60,000 nt of DNA. It comes from Nymphaea colorata (taxonomy: Eukaryota; Streptophyta; Magnoliopsida; Nymphaeales; Nymphaeaceae). The stretch's first letter is position 1. The number at the start of each line of letters is the position of its first letter. The DNA is taken from contig NC_045138.2 of the NCBI RefSeq assembly GCF_008831285.2, forward strand, positions 19,379,934 through 19,439,933, written 5' to 3'. This document shows positions 46,701 to 58,321 of the stretch, one piece after another. The notes beneath the pieces were generated by a model, which ran no database searches, was not told the DNA's origin, and saw only the letters and a list, made by a program, of their open reading frames with translations. The position numbers were made by a program, and so were the translations under genes.

Positions 46701-47759
46701 CAAGAGTGTGGAATTTCAGAAGCTTAGACGGAGAGAGAGGCATTCTACACGTCTCTTGAATGAAACTTTGGAAGGAAAAAGACATTTTTGGACCTTAGAC
46801 AGGAAACTGTATTGAAAAGCTTTCACGGTAAAACCAATTTGAGGTAACAACTAACAACATAGCCAATTAGAAAGAGCAAGCAAAAGCGGTAAAATCTTAA
46901 CTCTGAACTAACCATATCTTTTTTGCATTTTCATCAGCAAAGGCCCAATCCTCTGGCGGATTGTGTACATTGTGCGCCCATATTCAGCAGCAGGCCATAT
47001 CTCAGGCCCAAACACAGCACTGTGGAACGCATTTGAAGTCTAGTTAGAACTGAAGTAGCAGCACGACCACTGTATGCATGAAATTTTTTTTATTTCTCAT
47101 AGTTTCGATCTATTTTCATATTCGACATTGTTCCACCCTGATACATAATTACATAAAAGTAACTTCCGATAGTCAACACTAGAAATCATCATTCAACGTC
47201 TACAGGGTCGAAAAACTACATATGATCTACACCACACTCAACATAGAAATCACCTCATAAACAAAAATCCTGGCATTTCCTACATCATCCGACTAAAGAA
47301 AACAATCCAAAGAAAGCATGTTAAACTCCAGACAGGATTTGACACCACAAACGGAAGAGGAACAATCAACAAAAAGGAGACAGTACCCAACCTGGTCGCA
47401 AGCACCTTGTCTCCGACTGTGAACAACCCCGACTTATCGGCGGATCCACCAGGAGCGATGGCGTCAATGTAGGTCCCTCCATCCGAGCCCTTGAAGAACC
47501 TCAACCCATAAGGCTTATCCAATTCGACCTCATATTCTTCGAATTCCTCCTCGGTGGCTGGCTCAGCATCGGTGGCAGCTGCCCGGACGACCGGAACCGG
47601 GCGTTGGGCGAGATGGGTAGTCAAGAAAACTGGAGAGGACCTCAGGATAGAAGGAAATCTCTGTTGGGGATCGAAGGGGAGAGACGGGTGTTGCTTGCTG
47701 TGCCTGGAAAGGGTGGAGGAAGGGGAGCATAGAGAGGAGGCAGAAAGGGAGAGGGACAT
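43747..47759 (-). CDS. MET1: MET1-like thylakoid PDZ/TPR protein of photosystem II, complete, 322 residues
   Basis: MET1 (also described as ZKT) is a chloroplast thylakoid protein that helps photosystem II supercomplex formation and repair. Seven minus-strand exons: 47759-47392, 47019-46913, 46683-46592, 46236-46160, 45118-44998, 44030-43971, 43890-43747. Borders are GT-AG and the frame is open to TGA. Residues 1-60 are Ser/Pro/Arg-rich with few acidic residues, a typical chloroplast transit peptide, followed by an acidic stretch. The PDZ domain (about 75-170) has GGTYIDAIAPGGSADKSG and EIWPAAEYGRTMYTIRQRIGP, nearly invariant in this family. A charged helical part (about 175-225) precedes a TPR region (LREGLRLYKDAKYEEAL, YNVACCYSKLKQ, GLSALEDALKAGYEDFK). 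The C-terminus FDESFIN..AIKSLFG is also family-typical. Length is close to the Arabidopsis homologue (about 335). The start is the first ATG of the frame and is followed by a good transit peptide. Confidence 0.94.
45720..45819. repeat. Perfect 50 bp tandem duplication in a MET1 intron
   Basis: The phrase AAGATAGTTCTTTAAACATG occurs at 45721 and 45771, and the whole 49-50 bp unit is identical in both copies. Perfect identity in non-coding DNA points to a very recent duplication or, less likely, an assembly artefact. It lies in the intron between the 46160 and 45118 exon edges. Confidence 0.9.
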
Positions 47760-48130
47760 GGCGGTGGACTCTGAGACTCGATAGCAGGGGACTGCTGTTT
47801 CGACTAAGAGTGACGATGGAAAGGAAGGGTGCGGAGGGACGGAAGGGTCTTCTCGTTGCAGATGACATCTTTTGGGGGTAGCTCCTGTGGCTCTACTTCA
47901 TCTGCCGTGGCGTGCGGCTGAGCGTGGTCTTATATGGAGCATATTCGGTCCACACACGCGATTCTCCCCAAAAGCCGCACAGCAACGCCCGCGTGGCTTT
48001 CGCTAGGGATTCTGGGAATCCTACGTGGGAGTGTTTGGTCCTCTCTCTCTCCTCCAGGCAATCTTTTTCTCGCGCCGAGGTACAGAAGCTTCTTTCTCTC
48101 TCTCTCTCTCTCTCTCTCTTACGTGAGAGT
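47760..48130 (-). promoter_or_regulatory. 5' UTR and proximal promoter region of the MET1-like gene
   Basis: GC-richer sequence above the ATG passes into CT/GA-rich DNA. A CT run of about 30 bp at 48089-48119 is typical of plant core promoters and leaders. No unambiguous TATA box is seen in this segment. Confidence 0.4.
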
Positions 48131-48564
48131 ATTTTTGTCGTTCATTCAGGATGAACTTCTTTGCTCTCCCTTTACAAACTCAACTTTATGAATGAATGTG
48201 CACTTTTTGAGTACTTATTAAAACCTTTTGAACTAAATCATATTTTGGCACTACTGTTAAAATTTGTTTAAATCAACCCAAGTGAGCCACGCGTCACACA
48301 CTACCCATCATTCTTGTTAAGTCTTTGAATTACTTTCATATTTTGTTTCTTCAAGATCTATCTAATTATTTATGTTTGTTAAATCGCTGTCCCGTTCTAC
48401 GGTTCATTAAATAGCAGCTCGACCAATTTGTAACAAGTTGGATGTTATGGCATTCCGCTTACAATCGTGAAATGTCTCAACCGCTTGACTGAATGCGGCG
48501 GATTTTGACCTGTGGTGTCATGATAGAATGCATGCACCGGACCAATTTGATTTAATTCTGGATT

Positions 48565-48606
48565 TTAATGACATTCAATTGGTTACCCATTCTCTCTCTC
48601 TCTCTT

Positions 48607-48640
<34 letters not shown>

Positions 48641-48666
48641 ATGGGTAACCAATTCAATGTCATTAA
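48565..48666. repeat. 102 bp near-perfect palindrome with TC/TA/GA core
   Basis: The left arm TTAATGACATTCAATTGGTT continues to CCCATTCTCTCTC. It is mirrored by the right arm, GAGAGAATGGGTAACC to AATTCAATGTCATTAA. The unique 26 bp outer arms differ at one base (C versus G). The centre is TC, TA and GA dinucleotides, so the whole segment can fold into one hairpin. It lies about 800 bp above the MET1 start codon. Confidence 0.9.
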
Positions 48667-49974
48667 TATATATATATATAGTGTGTGTGTACGTGGGTTT
48701 GTCTGGGTATTAGAATTCCTAAGATCAGGTCAATCTTAAAAAGAAAAATCTCAAATTCCAAATTTGAAAGAATCAAAGTTGGAGTCCTCCTAAATCGTTC
48801 GTAAGTCGTATCTTAATTGTCTCTATAAGATTAACGACTTTTGACATTTTTTATTGTATTTTACCAATCCCAAAAATTTGGCAACCTAAGTTTTCTACTT
48901 TGACAGTCTGTGAGAAGCAAAACCACCCTTTTCTTCTTACTACTCTCAAGGAAGGCTATTTTGTGTGTCGCATATGTCACTGTTTGCAGTTCAGAAAAGT
49001 AACATCCATGAGAATAAAAAAAAAAGATGCATCATCAATATCAGGCCGACGCCCCTTGGAGCAATATGGCTTCTAAAGTCAAAAATGACATTTTTATATT
49101 AATTTCTAGGCCTTTTAATTATGGGATCAGTGAGATTCATACAACAACATTAGAGCATGGGTCTCAACTGAGAAGTAAAAAAAAAAAAAAGAGTACAACA
49201 AGGTTCTTTGTTTCTATTCTGGATCTATTTGGAACCTAAGTGTGAATCTATTTGGTGGTGTTCCTATAATCAATCCCTAGTCAGTACTTACATTGACCTA
49301 AAAGCAGGTGTCCCAAAAACTTGAGTTGGTGGCTCATGGAGACTGCTGGTATGCAGGCCCAGCTAAGTTCATGTTCCACCACTCTATTTCACCAAATATT
49401 GGCGCTTCAACAACTCCATAAAACCATAAACCTAACTCTTTTCAGAATCATACTTTTTATCATCCTAGATCAACCAAAACTTATTCAGCACTTTTTTTTA
49501 GGTGTTTGATGGTGAGGGAAACAACCAAGTTTTTTTAAGAGTGTTAGGACCTGCTTTCCTAAGAGATCCATGTAGAACAGTTCCAGTTTTGGCTACAATG
49601 TAGAATCCTCGAGAAACACAACACTCAATCACTGTTCTGTGAATGCATGACAATTGACAAGGACACCCACAAGCAGACACGCGGACGTTGCAAGCTACGG
49701 TTTAGCGTTACAATCGACGAAAATATTGTATATAAGAAGGCAGTAAACATATGAATACGGCGTGGTATAGTTTATGTTTACAAACATCAAATTGAAGTTT
49801 AAGCAAAAGTGTCTCAAGGGTAAGGGTTTCAACATAGTAGAGGTCAGTCATTGATTCTATTCCCATGGGCATACACCCTTTTCATTAAATCATAAGGGCA
49901 GAAGTATTAGTATTCGGGCTTTGTGCTACTATGCTTGCCCAAAGTTTGGCAAGTGGGCCACAGGTGAGGCTCGA

Positions 49975-50110
49975 AGAGGTATGACATAGCTGGTTGGACC
50001 GATGACGGTTAAAAAGTCGTTTCATAGCTCAATTTTCATAGGCATCAACTCCTTACCCAAAGCCAATGCAGCCCTGGAGCCTAGAGGCAAGAGAATTTGG
50101 GGGGAGGGGA
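49975..50110 (+). mobile_element. tRNA-derived SINE-like sequence B
   Basis: GACATAGCTGGTTGGACC (box A-like) is followed by CATAGCTCAATTTTCATAGG (decayed box B-like) and GCATCAACTCC. It aligns by eye with units A and C. Beyond 50090 the sequence turns G-rich. Borders are uncertain. Confidence 0.4.
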
Positions 50111-50455
50111 GCGAGGTTGGGGCGACCCTTGGCTTGCTTCTTGTCCCTTACTGGAGGATGGGATCTAATATTTGACTTGAATTTCGCTTCCCCAGGTTGG
50201 ACGCTTTAAAACAGACAATACACAAATGTCTATAACGGAGTTTTGGAAAAACCTAATCAAGCACCATTTTCATCTGGGTTTCGATTTGACTCCAAATCTT
50301 TCAACAGATATCTGATTCAATTAAGGTGCAAGTGGTCCTTTCTGTGGATACAAATGGTCCAGTCCCAGGATTGCTAAGTCAATTGGATTTCAAACAAAAC
50401 TGAACCATTTATATGGATCATTGTTAAATTAACATGGGTTGTTAATGGCTTCAAG

Positions 50456-50690
50456 GGGCATAGCATAGTTGGTCAGGCTAGGGGCACATGTCTCTAGTTT
50501 GATTCTCATGGGCATTATGCTCATGTGTCTTAAGGTGGTAGGGCGCAACATCCCAGTTAAAGGGTGCACCGTTGCTATCAGTGACACCGACACAACTCAG
50601 GACCCCAAAGGCAGGGAGAATGGGAGGCCTTCGGGCCTCGTTTCGGGCGGTGGGATGAACCGCTTAATGGATTTATTTTCTTAACAATCT
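50456..50690 (+). mobile_element. tRNA-derived SINE-like sequence C
   Basis: GGCATAGCATAGTTGGTCAG (box A-like) and TCTCTAGTTTGATTCTCATG (box B-like), then GGGCATTATGCTCATGTG. The body is GC-richer up to about 50650 and is followed by an AT-rich tail. It has the size of a plant SINE (about 200 bp). It is the best-kept of the three units. Confidence 0.45.
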
Positions 50691-51290
50691 GGATCGAAAT
50701 TTTCTTTTTACTCCAAAAGTACTTCTATGGATCTTCTTTATGACAAATTAAGATGCTTGGCTGTTTAATATAATTCAACACATCAGTTAGGTGCACTTTC
50801 CATTTCAGTCCAAATTAGGCTTTTTGAAGTTAATAGTGGTTCCAAATGACCGATCCAAACATGATATTATAATCTTTGGAGTGGAGGTGGTATGCAAGTA
50901 TTATACTCGCAATATACGGGCGCCCTTATGTGAGCAAGACCTAAATTTTAAATTCGGATCTCTAAATTCAGAAACTTGATCCGTGAAATTGTTGACCATG
51001 TGGCATCTCCCATTGGCCTTTCTTTGGAAAAAAGCTTTTTAAATTTATTTTGAGATTTTTAATTATGAAGCATATGCTTGCGAGTTATTTTATGAACTTC
51101 GGGAGTAAAAGGTTAATCCTTTAAACATTAAACAATTCTTTGTCAGTATAACACAAATTGAGCAATTTACATACGTTTCTGTTTTATTTTAAAACGAAAA
51201 ATCCAACAATGAGGACATAAAACAAATTTATTATCATTTAATTTTAAGGTGGAAGTCAGAAAAATGGTCATTTCATGGGTCATACTCAAT

Positions 51291-51328
51291 ATGATCAGTT
51301 TGGAACCTACATGATCAGTTTGGAACCT
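51291..51328. repeat. 20 bp tandem duplication (ATGATCAGTTTGGAACCT)
   Basis: ATGATCAGTTTGGAACCT occurs at 51291-51308 and again at 51311-51328, separated by AC. It is non-coding. Confidence 0.85.
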
Positions 51329-51888
51329 TTCTCTTATTATCGCCAATTTTATGCTTGTTCCTGAAAATTTCCCTTAATTTTTTTAAGCAACATGATACAC
51401 AAAGACAAGAAAGGCTATTGTTAATCGCAAGATATAAAATCTAAGAAGACATCGTACACCGTAAGCATGAGATGTTGTCATTGCACATAGAAAAAAGTAT
51501 ACAAGAAAAGTCTAGGTACAATATAGCAGCATTCCTTCTAGTAACAACTACCAACTATTAACACAAGTCACCTACTCCCTGTTCCTGCAAACCTGAGAAA
51601 GCCCTCCAAACAGCTTCACTTGGACAACACTCCCATAATTTACCATACACAAGTCCCAGGTTAACTTATTGAGAAACAAGTTTTTGCAGGCATAGTAACT
51701 TTCTGCCTCTACTTACAAAAGCTTTCTTCAACCTTTGCCAATGCTCCAAAATGTTCTACAAGCAAGCCCTTTTCATCTGCAGCAAAAAACCTCCTACCTC
51801 CTCGCTTCAATGATCTAGCAATGCATTTGATATTTCACAAGTAAAAGATAAACAAAACACAAAAAGAAAAAAAAGCCGATGTTTCTTC

Positions 51889-51894
51889 TTTATT
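51889..51894 (-). terminator. Candidate polyadenylation signal of the Pumilio gene
   Basis: AATAAA on the minus strand lies about 117 nt after the Pumilio stop codon at 52011, a normal distance for a plant 3' UTR. Candidate only. Confidence 0.4.
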
Positions 51895-52010
51895 ACACTT
51901 CACATGGTCTTCTGAACTGCAAAACTGGACTTAAAAAGTACTAGCTGCATCCATGAACACCAAAAATCCATCACCAGATGCTCCTGGTGTGAAGCAACGG
52001 TCAAACCAAC

Positions 52011-55000
52011 CTATGATATTTTATTGGTCTTCAAGCTGGTACAGGAAAGGATCCTTTTCCCATAAGGGCTACTCCTCAGAGCCGGAGCATGAGGCTTTAT
52101 AGCATTTACAAGGGCAGCATGAATGGGGCCCTGGAGAAAACAAAGAACAAAGAATTTAGGTAATCAATGTACCGCAGGCTCAATTTAGGTTGGAATAACA
52201 AGCATGCAAAAGAGAATCTGATTTATCAAGAACCTTGGAATTGTTCAATGCTGACTGAACAACATAGTTTGCATAAGGATCTTGCAAAAGTTGCGGAAAG
52301 CGGGAATCAGCCATAAGTTCTGGAATAATACGGGCTGAAGCCTCCTCTGCAGCACACTTGAAACATTTCTCGACCACATTACTGCTAAATTTCTGTATGG
52401 ACAAACATGCAAAATTTCCTTCCAGTTGGTCCATGACATGCGAATTTGCCCAAGGAAGATCAAGATCAAATACAAATTGCACCACATAGTTCCTGTAGAA
52501 AGTTTCAAAGAGAAACTCCATAAACAAATGCCTCGCAAGAAGAATGTAAATTTAACATGATATTATTCTTAAGAAATAACAATGCATGTTTCCAAGGCAA
52601 AATAGACTCCATGTATGCTTACCCAAATTGATCCTGTGACAGCATTAGTGCATGCACACCAATCTCACAAACTAAACGACGCCTTGGTTCACCATCAGAA
52701 AAGGTGAGGCATTTTTGCATCACACAACAACCGTGGCGATGAGTAGAAATTTCAACACAGTTGGCTACCGCAGCATCAAAGAGAAACTGTCAATCATAAA
52801 TTTCAAGTTAGTAGTGATTGTCTGTCATTGATGCGCTATCATGGAATAATTTATAGTCAGAAGCAAATATAAAACGTTATAGATTATCGGTACAAAAGAC
52901 AACACATTAACATAGAATCATGGACAATCAGTATGAATACACTGAACAATCATGTTACTCCCATCATAGGACATAACCATAGAGCTTCTAGTAGGAAAAT
53001 TCAAAGAAATTAGAAAAAAGCCTACGAAAATTTGTTCAGAAAAAAATTGCTAGAATTTGCTTCATTTTTTACTTATGTAAGTGGTCACATCAAAATGGTA
53101 ATGTGTTCCCCCCACAACCAGGTTTGCATCACAATGTTGAACTGCCCAGAAAAAACATCACATGATGAGTCTAGGAATCTTTAAGCTAAAACCAGTTTAA
53201 TATGAACTTCTATTATCATTCACCCTCACAAAGGAAGAGTTACATATTTAATGAATAGTCTTTTGAAAAAAACATATATTTTTCCTGAGCACGTATAGAA
53301 ACTGTAAATGTTTTACATTGATACTGTCAAAGGTAACACTTTAACAGGAACTTGCTTGTCTTTGTTATTGTACAAAAATTACTACCGGTTACAAGAAAAA
53401 ATAAGAAGGCATTTCATCATGATGAAATTATATAAGCTAAAAAAATTGCAAAGTCAGCCCAATTCTGACTTCTAGTAAAAGGCTTTAATTTTTCAACCTT
53501 CAGCATGCTTATTATATTACATAGAAATTTCAGGGCACATAAGTGAAAACGGAATTTAATTTTAACTTTTTAACAACTAGCAAGAGTTAATTAATATTAA
53601 ATAATCATATCATTTATTAAGGGGACAAAATAATTTAATTTTCTTTACTTCTTCCCAGTAATAGTCAAATCTGCAGTCTCCACTGCACACATGCATATTT
53701 TTCAGTTCATATTATAACATTTTTAACATTTCATCTTGATTTTTTTCTTGTCATGCTAAAGCCTTGACTAATGCAATTATGGAGGAACGTCAGCACAATG
53801 GTTAAAGTGAAAAAAGAACTAAGCAGGACAGTTCGCCAAAACAACCACATAAACCCTGCCCTCAGTATATCTCAACTGTCAAGAGAATACAGCAAGCTAG
53901 CATTCATACGGATTTAAAGAGAAAAAAAGAATTGAGTCAAACATTTTCCTCTTGCTTATGATAATATTTTGGTGCAGACAAGGTTTAGTACTTTAGTTAG
54001 CGCAAGCAAGATATGAGTTAACAGAATTCCATCAGATGACAAAGTCATTCATGCACATTCTATAATTTGCTGACTTTGTTTTCAAGGCCTCAAGCCTATT
54101 CATCTAAAAAGTAACAAAGCACAGAGAGACATTCAGAAATATAGGCTATCGAGCAAAATATATCAACAAAATACAAGATACCCTGATGTCATTAACTAAA
54201 ATATTGGACCTTGCTGCAGCATCATGACTTGAAAAATCCGTACCCTAAATCAGGCAGATGCTGCTTCAGGATCAGTTTCATCCTCCACCAAGCCGATATG
54301 AAGCATCACACACAGCTCACTTATGTGTGTTTCTGTTTGCATGTGTTTAATTTTAGACATGTCCAATTTTTTTTGACTTAATTTTAAGTATATGAAATGT
54401 ACAACTAAGAAATGTGCATACAAACTGCTCTAGCACATATTTACCACATGCAAGTCCATGACTGCTGTATCCTTACTGGTTCAAGCAAATGTGATTACTT
54501 ATTCAGGATTTTAAATCAAAAGTCTGGCATACATTCATAAAGAATACAACTGAGACAAGGTTTGGAGAGATTGTTTGAAGCTCAGTAATTATTTCTTAAT
54601 TAATGCTAGTTACCTTTTGATATCATTCCATTTAGCATTTTACATTTTTATGTAAAGATAGCTAAAGTTAACCAAAAAAATCTCATGATACACTTCATAA
54701 AAGCTGACACTAGCCAAGGCCAATTATACCAACCGTACAATCACATTTAACAAAAAGGGTACCTTCATGGCACATTAATCAACTTAAAACCATGTTAATA
54801 CAGCCAAATAAGACTGGAAGGTGGCACTAAGCCCAGACCAACTAGACAATCATATAATTATTAAGAAGGCATCCACTTTTAGAAACATAGGATGGTCAAT
54901 ATTCCAATGTGACCTATTATTAAGAAACTTTTTGACAGTCTAATTCTCTCTGAAACTTGAAGAGTTATGGAGCACAAAAACCACACAGACTGGCTGAACT

Positions 55001-58000
55001 GCCTTTACCTGAAAAGTAATCTAGCTATGCAAAGGAAAAAACATATTAATTGTTGACAGTATATAAACCCATTACTTGAACATTGTGATGAAATGCCAAA
55101 ATTCATGGAATGTTTATTTAATGGAAAACAAATCACTAAGTTTTCTATAAATGCAATGACTGGTTGAAATGGACCTCAATTGTCATGTCCATTCTTGGAA
55201 AGCTCTAAGGACAATAGGATAGAAAGGGGGTGGGATGGGGAGGGAACTTAGGATTGATCTAGCTCAGAAGGTCACAGCAATCGATGAACTGAGTGTATGC
55301 TCACCTGCTGCTGCTGATGAAAGTCATCCCACTGAAAGAAGTAGAATAAGTGCCCAAGGGCGCATCAAACCCAAAATCTCTGAAAGCCAATGAAGTTGCA
55401 ACTCTATAAACTAGAAAATAGTTGCATCAATTTGTTTAGCCTCTAGTCATACATGTAGGCACAGACTACTATGCTTCACAATTCATTTTACATCAAACTG
55501 ATAAAACGAAGGCGCTGAACTACCAACTAGCACACTGTGTTCAGGTTATTGATCTAAAATGGATTCTCTGCCTGAACGGTTTACAAACATGGGCTACCAA
55601 GGAAAAAGGCTTAGCATTCTAAATTTTTAAAAAAGAAACAAAAATGCATTTGCCTTTGGATATATAAACAGATGCAACTTTGCCAGTTTAAGAGCAGAAA
55701 TGAAGGTCATATGAATAAGCAACATGCACCTTGAAAAGAGCCCATACAAAGCCAACCTGAATAGAGTAAACCACACATAAACCAAAGATTGCTATATCAT
55801 CAAAAGCAAACACAAAAAATCATGGAGGAGTTCAGGTAATAAAGGCAGTTACAAGCAAATAACAAACACAATTTGGTGACTGAGTTGATAATGGAAAAAA
55901 AAGGCCTCTGCTAACCATGACATTTTACTGCTGTAATTATGACAACATGACCAAGACTCACATATGAAAATAACCATTAGCAGGCAAATTTACCTCATTG
56001 TACTTGTTGTCGAAGTATTGCAAGCAACGCTGGGCCACATGATTTCCATTTAAATCCTTCATTAATTTAACTACACCATCCTTAAGAGATGACACAACCA
56101 TTACAATTTGCTCTGGGGTGTCAACAGTTTCTATGACTTTTTGCACAGCTCGAGTCCTACAGTTTGAAAGAGAAAACAGACAAGTCAGACAAGACACTAA
56201 GAAAGAGTATATTATACATCTAAGATTAATATTACTAGTATATTCATTGGTCTTGGGAAAAGAAACATACCCATGCATGTCAAGGGAGATTTGTGCGAGA
56301 TCCCCAGGTGTTTTGGTAACAGCACGAACTACTTCCATCCTTTGGTTGGCAGTGCATACATCCAAGAGCTTCTGGACTAAATAATTTCCAAAAGGATCAG
56401 TCATCAGTTCAACTATGTGATCTATTATCTCAACAAAGATCTTCCGTGCATCTTCTCGGGTGCCATATTGGAACATATCTTGCAAGAACCGACAACCATG
56501 CTGATCCTTTGCGTAAGTGTAGATCTTTCCTTTAATTTCATCCAGTGAATTAATTTTCAGGAGCTGCCGTGACCTTGCTTCATGCAACTCCGACTTATCA
56601 GGGGAAGATCCTCCAGAGTTTTGGCCAGATAGTGGAAATGAGCCTGCAGTTCTAATAGATGAATTACGGTGGCAGTGGCCATTTGACAGAATCCTTCCAT
56701 TTGAATGGGCATGGCATAAAGCTAGGTTATTGGGTGAAACTGAGCGGGGCTTCAAGCTATTCAATGGCTTTGCTCCATGAGACCTAGTCAGTATTTTTTC
56801 TGGGTAGATTGGCTTTGCTTCTTTTGCCAATACATCATAATCTTTCAAATCATTTGGTGAGCAGGGCATGCCACTCCTGAGTATCTGGTTCTGCCCATGA
56901 ATGAATGGACAACTCTCTCCCCTACCACAGAAACCTTGAGCATAGTACCGGCAATGACTTCCACCTAGTAGCATAAGATTGGACTGGTTAAATCCTTGAG
57001 GAAGGGCATTGTCTCTCCAATACAAAGTTTGAGAGGGCTGTTCAACATGAGGAACAGGAAGTTCATAGTAAGTTTGACTGCAATTTTTGCTCAGAGATCC
57101 AATGGCTCCATTAGAAGGTGCTCGAAGCTGATTGTGAGACACAGTTCCTAGGTTCCGAAGCTGATGCAAGTAGGCACACTGCTGTTGCATTGCTCTGTGC
57201 CTATTTTCATCTACATGCTGCCATGGCATATGAGTGCCATTCAGATGTTGCACAGGCGTGTGTGAATGTCCATATTCTTGTGACTGCACAAATGGGGAAC
57301 CCTGGGCATCCACAAAATACTGTTGCTGATATGCAGCACCAGGAAACTCAACCCCTGAGACAGGCACTCTTGGAAAAACTGGAAACGAGTGGATGCCTTT
57401 AGACATTTGAACTGGTCCTGAATATATGGGAAGATTATGTCTCTGCTCCCTAAAATTATTTGAAAATTCTTCAACTGGCAAACGGGGATCCACCTTATGC
57501 TTCTTTATATCATGGATATTGAGTTTCAAAAGCTTAGCATTTTCTTCCCTGTTTGCCTCTGCATTGAATTTATCCATGGAGTTCATATTTGTTAGGGAAG
57601 GAAACCTCATTCCATATGTATTGAACATCTCCAGGGGGTCTAATGTAGAATTTACAAAATTAACAGAGTTTACTCTATTGGGTGATGGAGGAACAGCTCC
57701 ACCAAGTACTTCAAGGCCGGACTGTGACTTTTCAATTTGATCAGAAAATTGTCCTTCCATCGAAAATCCAGAATAAGGAAAGCCTTTATAGAGTACTGAT
57801 GGTTCCATGTTTGGAATGTTATTGGCCCCGGCATTCAAGCTTAAATTAGCCAATGCAGATGTCAAAGACTGATCATCCGGTAAAGTAGACTCAATGATAA
57901 GGCTGCTAGCTTCCTGACCAACGCCTTCAGCTGGTGTTTGATGCCCTTTCTTAACAATGTCATTGGCGCCATTAAAAGTCTCTTCATTTTGTGTTTTTTG

Positions 58001-58321
58001 ATTGAATGTGGTCTTCTGATTCAGTGCACCGTAAAAGCAAGGGAAAGAGCCAGACGAAACAGGTGAAACAAAAACAGGGGATACCGATACTGCATTAGCA
58101 CCATGCTTAGATGATTGTGAAGCATGGTAGGAGTTAGTGAATGCATCAGAATGTGAGGTTTTTCGTATCGCTTGATCATTTAAAGGAGCCACAATGAAAC
58201 TTGGTGATGAACTGATAATGCCAGATTCGTCTGAGTGAAGATTTCCGGCAGAAGTAGCAGTTGGAATCTCTCCCAAAAGCATCTCGAATTCTTCATCATC
58301 TTGTTCATTACCACCCCTCAT
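52011..58321 (-). CDS. Pumilio/PUF RNA-binding protein with CCCH zinc finger, complete, 918 residues
   Basis: PUF proteins bind UGUA-containing 3' UTRs and control mRNA decay and translation in the cytoplasm. Five minus-strand exons: 58321-56271, 56156-55994, 52786-52623, 52492-52234, 52130-52011, with GT-AG borders and consistent phase. Residues 1-450 are low-complexity, opening with a conserved-looking acidic motif DEEFEMLLGEIP. At about 455-475 a zinc finger is spaced C-x7-C-x5-C-x3-H. Eight PUF repeats (about 590-905) have base-reading cores HGCRFLQ, GNYLVQ, GTRAVQ, GNHVAQ, HGCCVMQ, GNYVVQ, SSNVVE and ANYVVQ. Repeat 7 with S..E reads G and repeats 6 and 8 with N..Q read U, as expected for UGU recognition. 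The start is the first ATG in frame; the frame runs three codons further to a TTG that is not a start. Exon 1 is unusually long, and a 3.2 kb intron splits the PUF domain between repeats 4 and 5. The N-terminus suggests the APUM7-12 group, but that is inference. Confidence 0.95.
52787..55993 (-). other. 3.2 kb intron of the Pumilio gene
   Basis: This is the longest complete intron in the window; it separates PUF repeats 4 and 5. It is AT-rich, with no exon, RNA gene or clear mobile element visible. The exons on both sides have good donor and acceptor sites and join in phase. An unseen alternative exon cannot be excluded. Confidence 0.75.

Larger units (their letters stand above)
48131..52010. 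other. Intergenic DNA, no gene seen; long hairpin and SINE-like units
   Basis: Apart from the 102 bp palindrome (48565-48666), two SINE-like units (about 49975-50110 and 50456-50690) and a short tandem duplication (51291-51328), the DNA is AT-rich without coding structure. The part just below 52011 is the 3' UTR of the Pumilio gene. Confidence 0.55.
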
